Of a stretch of DNA of 64,000 nucleotides, positions 25,598-33,794 are shown piece after piece (within the stretch, counting starts at the first letter, position 1; every line of letters begins with the position of its first letter). The notes under the pieces were generated by a model. That model did not search any database and was not told where the DNA came from. It saw only the letters and a list, made by a program, of their open reading frames with translations. The stretch is taken from assembly GCF_001305855.1 (NCBI RefSeq), contig NZ_LIXZ01000010.1, forward strand, positions 62,001-126,000. Reading direction: 5' to 3'. Origin of the DNA: Rossellomorea vietnamensis (lineage in GTDB: Bacteria > Bacillota > Bacilli > Bacillales > Bacillaceae_B). The position numbers and the translations under genes are program-made.

Positions 25598-26125
25598 ATG
25601 AAAAAATTATCCCTATTATATATGGTCATGATCACACTCCTTGCAAGCGGATGTGCCATCGAAAATCCCCAAAAGTTAGAAGTGGAAATGAAAAATGAGA
25701 ACGGTGATTCACTGGGGAATGCCACCCTTCAGGAGCAATCTGACGGAGTGGAAGTCGCATTGGATCTCGAAGGACTTCCTCCCGGGGAGCATGGAGTCCA
25801 TATTCATGAAAAAGGAGTTTGTAAGCGCCCGGATTTCGTATCGTCAGGTAATCACTTCAATCCTGATGACAAGAAGCACGGACTGCTTCATCCTGAAGGG
25901 GCACACGGCGGAGATCTGCCCAACCTCATCGTGGGGGATGACGGCACGGTGAAGGTGAAGCTCATAGCACCGATGGTTACCTTATCAAAGGGGAAGACAT
26001 CCCTCTTCACTAAAGAAGGGACTTCACTCATCATTGATGAAAACAAAGACGACGGGATGACACAACCCTCGGGGGATTCAGGTAAACGCATTGCCTGTGG
26101 TGAGATCAAGAGCGATAAAAAATAG
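25598..26125 (+). CDS. Cu/Zn-superoxide-dismutase-like lipoprotein with altered copper site
   Basis: A 175-residue lipoprotein (lipobox LASGC, Cys19) with the Cu/Zn-SOD fold. Compared with human SOD1, copper ligands H68 and H70 (VHIHEKG), bridging H86 (GNHFNP), zinc ligands H94, H103 and D106, and the disulfide cysteines (C75, C167) are present. The fourth copper ligand, normally the His of an I-H-E/A motif, is Asp147 (LIIDENKDD). B. subtilis has a paralogue, YojM, known to lack copper ligands and activity, so this protein may also not be a true dismutase. GGAGG lies 9 bases before the ATG at 25598; an upstream ATG at 25574 would spoil the signal peptide. Confidence 0.85.
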   Translation: MKKLSLLYMVMITLLASGCAIENPQKLEVEMKNENGDSLGNATLQEQSDGVEVALDLEGLPPGEHGVHIHEKGVCKRPDFVSSGNHFNPDDKKHGLLHPEGAHGGDLPNLIVGDDGTVKVKLIAPMVTLSKGKTSLFTKEGTSLIIDENKDDGMTQPSGDSGKRIACGEIKSDKK

Positions 26126-26131
26126 TGGTTA

Positions 26132-26180
26132 AAAAAATGTACCAGGTAGAATCGTATTATTCGTCCCTGGTACATTTTTA
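26132..26180. terminator. bidirectional terminator between the SOD-like gene and patB
   Basis: AAAATGTACCAGG pairs with CCTGGTACATTTT around an 18-20 base loop, with T-rich flanks on both strands. Confidence 0.8.
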
Positions 26181-26182
26181 AT

Positions 26183-27346
26183 TCAGCTTAATGCGGACCT
26201 CAATCTTTCCAGCCCGTCCATCAACGTCTCTCTTGGACATGCAATGTTCATCCGCACAAAGCCTTCCCCGCCGGGACCATATTTCTTACCCGGTTCCAAT
26301 GCGAGTTTCCCTTTATCCAATAGTCGATTCTTCAGTTCATCATCGGATAGGTTCAACTTCGTGCAATCGATCCAGAGCAAATAAGTCCCTTCTGCTTCCA
26401 CCACTTGCAGTTCAGGTAGATGCTCTTCAATGAATTTTTTCGTGACGGTCACATTTCCCTGCAGATAATCCAGGATTTCTTCTAACCATTGTTCTCCGTG
26501 GCGATAGGCTGTTTCCATTCCAATGATGCCGAGTGTATTAAGAGTAAAGAAGCCTTGCTTTTTATGAACACCTGCGATCTTTTCCCTGATCTCAGCATTG
26601 GGAGTGATCATGGCTGAAGCCTGTAACCCGGCCAGGTTAAAGGTTTTGCTCGGTGCAATGCATGTAATCGTCATATCCCGGAATGTCTCATGTAGAGAGG
26701 CGAGGGGAGTATGCGTATGATTTTTATAAACCAGATCTGAATGGATTTCATCTGAAACGATCAAGACGTTGTATTTATGACATAATTCAGCCATTTTGGT
26801 CAGTTCTTCCTTCGTCCACACCCGTCCGCTCGGATTGTGAGGGTTGCACAGAAGGAATAGTTTCACACCTGTTTTAAGGGATTCTTCAAAGGCATCAAAG
26901 TCGATGGAGTATCTTCCTTCGTGGTACTGCAGTCGGGCATTGACAATTTCCCTGTCATTATCCTCCACCAGGCTGAAAAAAGGAGTATAGACGGGAGATT
27001 GGACAAGTACTTTGTCGCCGGGAACAGTGAGTGCCTGAATGATCGTTGATATTGCGGGAACGACTCCGGGACTGTATTGAAGCCAGGTTGTCTCGATTTC
27101 CCAGCCGTGGCGTTTTTGAACCCAATCTTTAATGCTGGCAGCCGTTTCATCCCCTACAAATGTGTAGCCGAAGATTCCGTGCTTCAGTCTGTTCCCGAGC
27201 GCTTCCAACACGGCGTCAGGGGGAAGGAAATCCATATCCGCCACCCACATAGGAAGAACATCTTCTCTTCCAAACACGGTTTTTGTGAGGTCCCACTTAA
27301 CGGAGGATGAGCCTTTCCGGTTGATGATTTCTTCAAATCTACTCAT
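26183..27346 (-). CDS. patB: PatB, cystathionine beta-lyase / C-S lyase (MalY type)
   Basis: A 387-residue fold-type I PLP enzyme that splits cystathionine and other cysteine S-conjugates into pyruvate, ammonia and a thiol. The Schiff-base Lys lies in APSKTFNLAGL near residue 235. PMWVADMDF, CNPHNPSGRVW and SDEIHSDL are the family motifs, and the length is normal. AAAGGGG precedes the ATG. It is the same neighbour of the kap genes as in B. subtilis and appears monocistronic. Confidence 0.92.
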   Translation of the reverse strand: MSRFEEIINRKGSSSVKWDLTKTVFGREDVLPMWVADMDFLPPDAVLEALGNRLKHGIFGYTFVGDETAASIKDWVQKRHGWEIETTWLQYSPGVVPAISTIIQALTVPGDKVLVQSPVYTPFFSLVEDNDREIVNARLQYHEGRYSIDFDAFEESLKTGVKLFLLCNPHNPSGRVWTKEELTKMAELCHKYNVLIVSDEIHSDLVYKNHTHTPLASLHETFRDMTITCIAPSKTFNLAGLQASAMITPNAEIREKIAGVHKKQGFFTLNTLGIIGMETAYRHGEQWLEEILDYLQGNVTVTKKFIEEHLPELQVVEAEGTYLLWIDCTKLNLSDDELKNRLLDKGKLALEPGKKYGPGGEGFVRMNIACPRETLMDGLERLRSALS

Positions 27347-27451
27347 AATTTATTCCCCTTTCGTTTATGTATTTGTAAGTATAATCATATGATGGAAACG
27401 AAAAAGATGAAAATGATACGTCTTACCGTCACTCACTTTATCCAAACACAA

Positions 27452-27508
27452 GAAAAAAGGGACTTCTCCCTACGGTTCAATTAGAAGCGTCTGGGAAAGT
27501 CCTTTTTG
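27452..27508 (-). terminator. terminator overlapping the end of yugF
   Basis: On the minus strand AAAGGACTTTCCC pairs imperfectly with GGGAGAAGTCCCTTT and is followed by TTTTCTTG. The 5' arm is part of the last yugF codons. Confidence 0.6.
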
Positions 27509-28378
27509 AAATAGAGGCTCAGTCCTCGCCCCGTCCGATACTTCTTCTGTGGCAGCGGAAACAAATGTTTGAATATTCTCCAATACTTCCCGTGGTTTTT
27601 CTTCCGGTACAAGATGCCCCGTCTCTTTCAGTACCACGAGTTGCGAGTCCGGGATATCCTGATTCAGCCTCTCCCCTGTTGATAAAGGCACCACCCTGTC
27701 ATGCTCTCCCCACACGAGGAGGCAGGGGGTTTGAATATTCCGCAGATCATTCACTGATAGATCTCCTTCGCGGTCCCGTATCATCCTTGTCAGCGCTTTG
27801 AAAATATCATCCTCCAGGAAAGGTCTCAAATAGCCGAACATCATTTCATCGTCGATCATTGTAGAGTCATGCACGACGTTTTCAAGGTTATTCCGGACCC
27901 CTGAACGGGTAAGCCACAGTTTCACGTAAAGATGGAAGAAAGGGATGCGGCTCAGCATCGTGACGGGCCAATTCATCCGTTTGAGATATCCGGAACTGCA
28001 TAGGAGGACGCCTTTTTCCACCAGGTCAGGGGCTTTTTTCATCACATTCAAGGCGATCTGGCCACCCATTGAATGACCGGTCAAGTGGATATTGCTGACT
28101 TTCAGGTGGTCCAGTAGATCGATGACCGTATTGGCAAGGTTGTCGTATGAATAAACGAAGCTGTTATGTTTCCCGCTGTTTCCAAAGGGAGGAAGGTCGA
28201 TGGAAATGACATTATAATGTTCTTTCAAAAGGGGTGTAAGCCGTCTGAAGCTGAAGGTGGATGACAGGAATCCATGAAGAAGGACGAACGTTTCTGAGGC
28301 AGTGGGATGCTCGTGATATTCAAAGTAAACATCGGTACCGTTCACCTCCACCACTCTGGAGAAATCGTTTTCTTGCAT
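27470..28378 (-). CDS. yugF: alpha/beta hydrolase YugF
   Basis: A 302-residue alpha/beta-hydrolase-fold esterase-like protein. The oxyanion strand LLHGFLSSTFSFR, nucleophile elbow GHSMGG (Ser about 115), acid WGEHDRVVP and final TGHLVPEE give a complete Ser-Asp-His triad. The natural substrate is unknown. The ATG at 28378 follows AGAGGAG by eight bases; the frame continues upstream without support. The C-terminus is about 25-30 residues longer than B. subtilis YugF, and the last codons lie inside the terminator stem. Confidence 0.87.
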   Translation of the reverse strand: MQENDFSRVVEVNGTDVYFEYHEHPTASETFVLLHGFLSSTFSFRRLTPLLKEHYNVISIDLPPFGNSGKHNSFVYSYDNLANTVIDLLDHLKVSNIHLTGHSMGGQIALNVMKKAPDLVEKGVLLCSSGYLKRMNWPVTMLSRIPFFHLYVKLWLTRSGVRNNLENVVHDSTMIDDEMMFGYLRPFLEDDIFKALTRMIRDREGDLSVNDLRNIQTPCLLVWGEHDRVVPLSTGERLNQDIPDSQLVVLKETGHLVPEEKPREVLENIQTFVSAATEEVSDGARTEPLFQKGLSQTLLIEP

Positions 28379-28556
28379 TTTCCTCACTCCTCTCTGATTA
28401 ATGTATAGATATTTTACCCTCAATTACACATTTAACACCCTGATTCGATAGTTCTGACATATCGAATCCCATTGAAGGGGAAAATAGGTTGACTCTTTTC
28501 ATATACGTGACTTCTGATATAATGAAACCATTTAGTGGTGATGAGGAGGAAGCAGA

Positions 28557-29057
28557 ATGCAACTGAGAGAAATGGAGCTTGATTTAGTAAGGATTTTACA
28601 GAAGGATGCAAGAATTTCGACAGAAGATTTAGGGAAAATGCTTCAAGTGCCGGCAAAGGAAATTGAGGAAGCGGTTGAAAAGCTTGAAAAAGCGAATATT
28701 CTTGTCAGATACAGCTCGATTGTGGACTGGTCGAAAGTGGATGGCCATGAAGGGGTGACCGCCATGATTGATGTAAAAGTCGTTCCGAAAAGAGGTGTGG
28801 GCTTTGATGAAGTGGCTCACAGGATCTACCGGTATAAAGAAGTGAAAAGCGTCTACCTGATGTCAGGAGCCTACGATTTGTCCGTGACGGTTGAAGGGCG
28901 GTCCATGCATGAAGTGGCGACATTTGTGTCAGAAAAGCTCTCGACCCTTGATTCTGTCTTATCAACGACCACACATTTTCAATTGAAAAAATATAAGCAT
29001 GATGGAACGATCTTCGGTGATCATGGCGAAGATAGAAGAATCGTGGTGTCACCATGA
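28557..29057 (+). CDS. alaR: AlaR, Lrp/AsnC-family activator of alaT
   Basis: A 166-residue Lrp/AsnC-type regulator. The N-terminal winged helix covers about 1-60 (LVRILQKDARISTEDLGKML), and the RAM ligand-binding domain covers about 65-145 (GVTAMIDVKV, YLMSGAYDLSVTVEGRSM). In B. subtilis AlaR (YugG) controls the adjacent alanine transaminase gene. It overlaps alaT by four bases (ATGA), so the two are translationally coupled. GAGGAGG precedes the ATG. Confidence 0.9.
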   Translation: MQLREMELDLVRILQKDARISTEDLGKMLQVPAKEIEEAVEKLEKANILVRYSSIVDWSKVDGHEGVTAMIDVKVVPKRGVGFDEVAHRIYRYKEVKSVYLMSGAYDLSVTVEGRSMHEVATFVSEKLSTLDSVLSTTTHFQLKKYKHDGTIFGDHGEDRRIVVSP

Positions 29058-30223
29058 CAACCAAGACATCATACATAGCTCAATCCGTTAAGAATTTAAA
29101 GCCTTCAGGGATCAGGAAATTCTTTGATCTTGCTGCCAATATGGAAGGAGTCATCTCCTTGGGCGTAGGGGAGCCGGATTTCGTCACCTCCTGGACGGTG
29201 AGGGAAGCGGCGATTCTATCCTTGGAACAGGGGTATACCTCCTATACTGCAAATGCAGGACTTCTCGAGTTAAGGGAAAAGATTGCCCGGTATATGAAAG
29301 AGGGATACTCGGTTGACTATGATCCGAAAACGGAAATCATCGTGACGGTCGGGGCTTCACAGGCCCTTGATATCAGTATGAGGGCCATCATCGATCAGGG
29401 TGATGAAGTGATCATCGTGGAACCGGGATTCGTTTCGTACGTTCCTCTCGTCCAATTGGCGGGAGGAGTGCCGGTAACGGTCGAAACCAAACCGGAAAAT
29501 GGCTTCAAGGTCACAGCTGAAGAACTCGAAGCAGCCATCACGCCAAAGACAAAAGCTGTGCTGCTTTGTTCCCCTAACAATCCGACAGGGACGGTCCTTG
29601 AAAGGGGAAACTTAGAGAGTCTGGCTGAAGTGATCCGTAAGCATGACCTCGTCGTCTTTTCAGATGAAATTTATGCGGAGCTTGCCTATGACCATCACCA
29701 TGTATCAATCGCTTCATTAGAAGATATGAGAAAAAGGACCATCGTCATCAACGGCTTCTCGAAAGGGTTCGCCATGACGGGCTGGAGGCTCGGCTATATA
29801 TGCGCCCCTGAAGAGATTGCTTCATCCTTATTGAAAATCCATCAGTACGCCATGATGTGTGCGTCGACGCCTGCTCAATATGCAGCAGTCGAGGCACTGG
29901 ATAAAGGGATGGACGATGTGATGGAAATGAAGAGAAGCTACCGTCACAGACGTCACTATTTCGTCGACTCCCTGAACGAATTTGGGTTAACATGCCATAC
30001 CCCGGGAGGAGCCTTCTACGCCTTTCCTTCCATTCAAAAAACGGGAATGTCCTCCGAGGAATTTGCAGAAAAACTCCTGATGGAAGAAAAAGTGGCGGTC
30101 GTGCCCGGTAACGTGTTCGGTAAAGGTGGAGAAGGATTTATCCGTTGTTCTTATGCATCAAGCATGGAACAGCTGCAGGAAGCTGTGAAACGGATGAAAC
30201 GGTTTGTGGAGAATCACACATAA
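29054..30223 (+). CDS. alaT: AlaT, alanine transaminase (class I/II aminotransferase)
   Basis: A 389-residue PLP-dependent aminotransferase, interconverting alanine and 2-oxoglutarate with pyruvate and glutamate in its B. subtilis counterpart (YugH). Visible motifs: SLGVGEPDFVT near the start, CSPNNPTGTV, FSDEIYAEL, and the PLP Lys in GFSKGFAMTGWRLGY near residue 235, with the substrate carboxylate-binding Arg in FIRCSYA. The start lies within the alaR stop region. Confidence 0.92.
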   Translation: MTTKTSYIAQSVKNLKPSGIRKFFDLAANMEGVISLGVGEPDFVTSWTVREAAILSLEQGYTSYTANAGLLELREKIARYMKEGYSVDYDPKTEIIVTVGASQALDISMRAIIDQGDEVIIVEPGFVSYVPLVQLAGGVPVTVETKPENGFKVTAEELEAAITPKTKAVLLCSPNNPTGTVLERGNLESLAEVIRKHDLVVFSDEIYAELAYDHHHVSIASLEDMRKRTIVINGFSKGFAMTGWRLGYICAPEEIASSLLKIHQYAMMCASTPAQYAAVEALDKGMDDVMEMKRSYRHRRHYFVDSLNEFGLTCHTPGGAFYAFPSIQKTGMSSEEFAEKLLMEEKVAVVPGNVFGKGGEGFIRCSYASSMEQLQEAVKRMKRFVENHT

Positions 30224-30224
30224 G

Positions 30225-30265
30225 GAAAGGGTGCCGGAACCCAATTGGTGGTACCGGCACCCTTA
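30225..30265 (+). terminator. hairpin after alaT
   Basis: AAGGGTGCCGG pairs with CCGGCACCCTT around a 16-base loop that can form a smaller AACC/GGTT stem. A run of A rather than T follows, so it may stabilise the 3' end more than terminate. Confidence 0.5.
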
Positions 30266-30317
30266 AAAAATGCACAAAAAAATAGGACGATACAATGATC
30301 GTCCAACAAATGAAAAC

Positions 30318-30371
30318 AAAAGGGGGAATACTTAGAAAGCTTATTTTCAGTATGACCCCTTTTATTTTTCT
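30318..30371. terminator. bidirectional terminator between alaT and the XRE gene
   Basis: AAAAGGGG-AATACT pairs with AGTAT-CCCCTTTT and is followed by ATTTTTC on the plus strand and by GTTTTCATTT on the minus strand. A separate GGACGAT/ATCGTCC hairpin lies at 30283-30303. Confidence 0.7.
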
Positions 30372-30398
30372 CTATACATCATTTTTTAAAAAAAGTTT

Positions 30399-30770
30399 TT
30401 AAGATTGGTTTTTTTCATATTTCAGTTCATATAGCATTTGCATCACCCGTAAAAAATCTTCTTCGGTGAATTCCTTGGCTTTGCGGAGAATGAGCTTCGT
30501 CCGCTTGGGCCCCAATTCTCTGATCAGCTGCTCCATTTCGGCATCGACGCCTGCAGAAGGATGCTCTTTCATTTCCCGTTCCATAAGTTCGGAAGCAGGG
30601 ATATCAAGAACCGTGGAAAGCTTAAGAATGGTCTGGGTGTCGGGTATCTGCAGATCAGATTCATATTTCTCAATCGTTTTCGTGCCCAATCTTGCCCGTA
30701 GAGCCAGTTCCTGTTGAGATAATTTACGCTCTTCTCTTACTCGTTTCAAATTTTCACCAAAATGAGACAT
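30399..30770 (-). CDS. XRE-family helix-turn-helix regulator
   Basis: A 123-residue DNA-binding protein. The N-terminal HTH_3 domain covers about 5-60 (LKRVREERKLSQQELALRARLGTKT, ending in the usual L-x-I-P-x-S/A). A short helical domain with RELGPKRTKLILRKAKEF follows and may serve dimerisation. The ATG at 30770 comes 8 bases after AGGAGGG; a frame from 30788 lacks support. No partner gene is adjacent in operon, and the target genes are unknown. Confidence 0.8.
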   Translation of the reverse strand: MSHFGENLKRVREERKLSQQELALRARLGTKTIEKYESDLQIPDTQTILKLSTVLDIPASELMEREMKEHPSAGVDAEMEQLIRELGPKRTKLILRKAKEFTEEDFLRVMQMLYELKYEKNQS

Positions 30771-30860
30771 AACCAAATCCCTCCTCATGAATTACCTTCC
30801 TTCTATTTTTAGTTTATCACCAATTGGAAAAAATTAGCCCGGTAACCCGTGAACAAAATG

Positions 30861-30904
30861 TTACATAAATAAAAGGTCCGTCCCTGATGAGGGACGGACC
30901 TTTA
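30861..30904 (-). terminator. terminator of the NSS symporter gene (repeat family member)
   Basis: A 14-bp perfect stem, AAAGGTCCGTCCCT with its complement, around GATG; read on the minus strand it runs into TTTTATTTAT. It shares its core with the hairpins at 23782 and 43411. Confidence 0.8.
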
Positions 30905-30908
30905 TGAA

Positions 30909-32237
30909 TCACGATATGAAAACGAGTATGATCGCTACTGGTACGATGTAGCGAAGCAGGAAGATCCAGCTGTTGAATAAGCCCCTGGAGATGGATGAAC
31001 CGGCTTGAAGTTCATGCCAGACGTCCTCACGTTTCAATCGGTAGGATACGAAGATGGAAATAAGTAAAGCACCTACAGGCAATCCGAAGTTACTCGTAAT
31101 ATAATCGGCGAAGTCGAAGAAGTTCTTTCCTCCGATAAGAAACTCATCGAATACTCCAAATGATAGGGCACTCGGAATTCCCGCAATGAAAACCAGGATC
31201 CCGATCAGCCAAGTAAACGGCACCCGTTTGTTCTGATTCCCCTTGGACAATGCAGCGACACCGATTTCAAGGATGGAGAAAGCGGATGTCAGGGTGGCAA
31301 ACAATAACAGGATAAGGAACACAGTTAGGAATATCCCGCCGAATGCAATTTCATTGAACACGGCAGGAAGGACCACGAAGGCAATCCCGGGACCCTCATC
31401 CGGCTTAAAGCCGAGTGCATATACGGCGGGGAATATCACCAAACCTGCCAGTAGGGAAATGAAGATATTCAGACCAGAAACACTGATGGCGGACCTTGGC
31501 ATGCTGTCCTCTTTAGATAGATACGATGCATACGTCACCATGACGGATAGACCGACCGTTAAAGCAAAGAATGCTTGTCCCAGTGCGAGGAGGACCGTCT
31601 CTCCATTCAAATAACTCCAATCCGGCAGTAACAGGAAGCGTACACCTTCCATCGCGCCATCCAACGTCAGGGACCGGATCACCAGAATAATAAATAAAAT
31701 GAATAGTGCAGGCATCATATAGCGACTGGCACGTTCGATCCCTTTTTGTATCCCGCCCTGTACAACAAGAATGGTAATAACGATGAAGGCGAACTGAGCG
31801 ATCAGCACTTCTATTGGATTCGCTATGATGCTTTCGAACAAAGCGCCATATTGTTCTTGCGATTTTCCTATCAGAGAGCCTGTCACACTTCTTGCCAAAT
31901 AGGAAAGGATCCATCCTCCCACCACACTGTAAAAGGATAAGATGATGAATGACACCACCGTTCCTAAATAACCGATCCAGTGCCAACGGGAATGAGGGGC
32001 CAGTATTTTATAAGAAGTAACAGCATCCGCTCCGGCACGCCTTCCTATGACAAATTCAGCGAGAAGGATGGGGGTCCCAATTAAAACGGTAAAAAGTATA
32101 AAGAGCAAGAAGAAAACACCCCCGCCATTCGCTCCAGCCATATAAGGGAATTTCCAAATTGCGCCCAGGCCGATGGCAGAACCTGCCGCTGCCAGAATAA
32201 AGCCTATCTTAGAAGTCCATTGATCTTTCTTGGCCAT
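30909..32237 (-). CDS. neurotransmitter:sodium symporter family transporter
   Basis: A 442-residue Na+-coupled transporter of the SNF/NSS (LeuT-fold) family with 11 or so helices, the bacterial short form. The helix 1 motif SAIGLGAIWKFPYMAGANGGG contains the unwound sodium/substrate site, and LALGQAFFALTVGLSVMVTYASYL corresponds to helix 6. The substrate is probably an amino acid, but which one cannot be read. AAAGGAGG precedes the ATG. It is monocistronic, ending at a hairpin of the dispersed family. Confidence 0.9.
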   Translation of the reverse strand: MAKKDQWTSKIGFILAAAGSAIGLGAIWKFPYMAGANGGGVFFLLFILFTVLIGTPILLAEFVIGRRAGADAVTSYKILAPHSRWHWIGYLGTVVSFIILSFYSVVGGWILSYLARSVTGSLIGKSQEQYGALFESIIANPIEVLIAQFAFIVITILVVQGGIQKGIERASRYMMPALFILFIILVIRSLTLDGAMEGVRFLLLPDWSYLNGETVLLALGQAFFALTVGLSVMVTYASYLSKEDSMPRSAISVSGLNIFISLLAGLVIFPAVYALGFKPDEGPGIAFVVLPAVFNEIAFGGIFLTVFLILLLFATLTSAFSILEIGVAALSKGNQNKRVPFTWLIGILVFIAGIPSALSFGVFDEFLIGGKNFFDFADYITSNFGLPVGALLISIFVSYRLKREDVWHELQAGSSISRGLFNSWIFLLRYIVPVAIILVFIS

Positions 32238-32402
32238 ACGTAAGATCCTCCTTTCAAAAAATAAGATTTTTCAATCGTACTATGTTTTAGTACCTCTGTA
32301 CACCGGATTTTTAAATTTTCAATAAATGGGGTAAAGGGAAGGTAAAGGGATTCAATGAAGGAAGTAATCAGAATGTCAGCATCTCATTTCCATTTATTAT
32401 GG

Positions 32403-32417
32403 ATGAAAACGCTTAAA
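32403..32417. promoter_or_regulatory. cre-like site (CcpA) upstream of the symporter gene
   Basis: ATGAAAACGCTTAAA matches WTGNAANCGNWNNCW at all defined positions except one. It lies 166 bases upstream of the symporter start and 160 bases before the small membrane-protein gene. Confidence 0.4.
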
Positions 32418-32544
32418 AACATTACTTTTCAACTAATTTTTAGAAAAGAAGTTAAAAACAAGGCAAATAGACTGGAAATTTTCTGAATATGTAGTATACT
32501 AATTGTAACAAAACGTTCACAAATTATTCTTTTTTTCGCCACAA

Positions 32545-32559
32545 TTGAAAGCGTTTACT
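32545..32559 (+). promoter_or_regulatory. cre site (CcpA) before the 95-residue membrane protein
   Basis: TTGAAAGCGTTTACT matches the cre consensus WTGNAANCGNWNNCW at every position and lies 20 bases before the ATG, where CcpA-HPr(Ser-P) would block transcription. The rest of the 32238-32579 gap is AT-rich, with no gene. Confidence 0.6.
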
Positions 32560-32579
32560 ACAGAAATGGAGGAATTGAA

Positions 32580-32867
32580 ATGGATGTCTTTCTAGTATAC
32601 CTATTCGTCGCAACGGCAACTCCACTTTTTCTTTGGGTCGAACATCGTAAATGGGCGGTTCTTCATATCCCATTTGTTATAGCCTTATGGTCAGTGTTTA
32701 TCTATTATGTAGCGGTACCTGAACTCGGAGGCTGGGGACATGTAACCCTGTGGAGTCTGTTCGTGGCAAATCTTGCATTCGCACATATCGCAGCTTTCAT
32801 GTTATATGCCGTTCCTTTTATCCAAAAGCAAAGAAAGAAAAAGTCAACGACTGTCCGGAACTTTTAG
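32580..32867 (+). CDS. hypothetical three-segment membrane protein
   Basis: A 95-residue protein with three hydrophobic segments at about 3-17, 26-47 and 57-82 and a basic tail (QKQRKKKSTTVR). ATGGAGG lies 6-7 bases before the ATG, and a good terminator follows. I do not recognise the family. The cre site in its leader implies that it is switched off when glucose-type sugars are in excess. Confidence 0.65.
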   Translation: MDVFLVYLFVATATPLFLWVEHRKWAVLHIPFVIALWSVFIYYVAVPELGGWGHVTLWSLFVANLAFAHIAAFMLYAVPFIQKQRKKKSTTVRNF

Positions 32868-32902
32868 TCTGACCCATATTTGATTGGGTCGGCTTTTTTT
32901 TT
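32868..32902 (+). terminator. terminator after the 95-residue membrane protein
   Basis: GACCCA-ATTTGA-TTGGGTC-type stem extended by T-G and G-C pairs, followed by ten T residues. Confidence 0.85.
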
Positions 32903-33123
32903 TGCAAAGTCGGCATGATTTCAAAGGATAGAGAGCTGACATATTATAGTAGATACTGGTAAATTCGTGAAGCTGGTATTCTGTATCCCCAACAGCCTTT
33001 CATAACAAAGGGATCCTGATGCATTCTGTTTTAATAATATGAATAATTGGGAAGCATAACTAGTGAGAAAGCAATTATAGACGGAGAGTAGGATGTTAAT
33101 GAAGGAAGGCAAAGAATTTCCCT

Positions 33124-33152
33124 TTGCCGAATTCCCGATTCTATGATATAAT
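33124..33152 (+). promoter_or_regulatory. sigma-A promoter of yugI
   Basis: TTGCCG (33124-33129), 17-base spacer, perfect TATAAT (33147-33152) with an extended TGA before it, 52 bases before the yugI ATG. A GGCAAAG/CTTTGCC hairpin at 33108-33128 overlaps the -35 box. The rest of 32903-33107 shows nothing. Confidence 0.7.
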
Positions 33153-33203
33153 CTACAATTGCGTGTAAAGACGAAAAATAATATATATACTAGGAGTGTT
33201 ACC

Positions 33204-33617
33204 ATGACTACAAAATTCGAAACAGGAACTGTTGTAACAGGTAAAGTTACAGGCATTCAACCATACGGTGCGTTCGTTGCACTTGACGAAGAAACTCAAG
33301 GATTAGTCCATATCTCTGAAATCACTCACGGATTTGTTAAAGACGTTAGTGAGCACCTTTCAGTAGGCGACGAAGTAAAGGTTAAAGTATTATCAGTGGA
33401 CGAAGCAGCTGGTAAAATCAGCCTTTCTATCCGTGCTACAGAAGAAGCTCCTGCTCAACAAGCAAAACCTGCAGCTGCGAAAAAGCCTCGCCGTCAAGGT
33501 CAAGGAAGTGTGAAGCAAGCTAACGAAGAAACAACACCAGCTGGCTTTAACACTCTTAAAGACAAGCTTGAAGAGTGGATCGAGCAATCAGAACGTGAAG
33601 ATCTAATCAAGAAATAA
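33204..33617 (+). CDS. yugI: YugI, S1-domain RNA-binding general stress protein 13
   Basis: A 137-residue protein with one S1 RNA-binding domain at about 6-78 (GTVVTGKVTGIQPYGAFVAL, GLVHISEI, GDEVKVKVLSVD, ISLSIRA). A basic, low-complexity linker (PAAAKKPRRQGQG) and an acidic C-terminal helix follow. B. subtilis YugI (GSP13) associates with ribosomes. AGGAGTG lies before the ATG at 33204; the upstream frame to 33159 runs through the promoter region. It is a single-gene unit. Confidence 0.9.
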   Translation: MTTKFETGTVVTGKVTGIQPYGAFVALDEETQGLVHISEITHGFVKDVSEHLSVGDEVKVKVLSVDEAAGKISLSIRATEEAPAQQAKPAAAKKPRRQGQGSVKQANEETTPAGFNTLKDKLEEWIEQSEREDLIKK

Positions 33618-33627
33618 TAGATGTATA

Positions 33628-33667
33628 AACAGACCGGCCTTCTATGAGGGCCGGTCTTTTCTTTGTT
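33628..33667 (+). terminator. terminator of yugI
   Basis: AGACCGGCC pairs with GGCCGGTCT around TTCTATGAG and is followed by TTTTCTTTG. Confidence 0.85.
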
Positions 33668-33711
33668 TATAAATAAATTAACAAAAAATAATGAATTTTG
33701 AAACAATATAC

Positions 33712-33759
33712 TTGTCCGTACCTCCTAAATGACATATAATAAAAAATGAAAGCGCTTAA
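33712..33759 (+). promoter_or_regulatory. sigma-A promoter with overlapping cre-like site, acetaldehyde dehydrogenase gene
   Basis: TTGTCC (33712-33717), 17 bases, TATAAT (33735-33740). ATGAAAGCGCTTAAC at 33745-33759 covers the expected start of transcription and matches cre at all but two positions, so carbon catabolite repression is likely. Confidence 0.6.
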
Positions 33760-33794
33760 CTTTTTGAAAATACATAAAATCAGGAGGAACTTAG

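Noticed and set aside
28438-28556. T-box leader before alaR-alaT
   Set aside because: The leader is too short and lacks specifier and antiterminator elements; control is more likely by AlaR itself.
33094-33145. A 15-codon frame before yugI
   Set aside because: It overlaps the -35 region of yugI and a hairpin; its purine-rich upstream sequence is not enough to call a gene.
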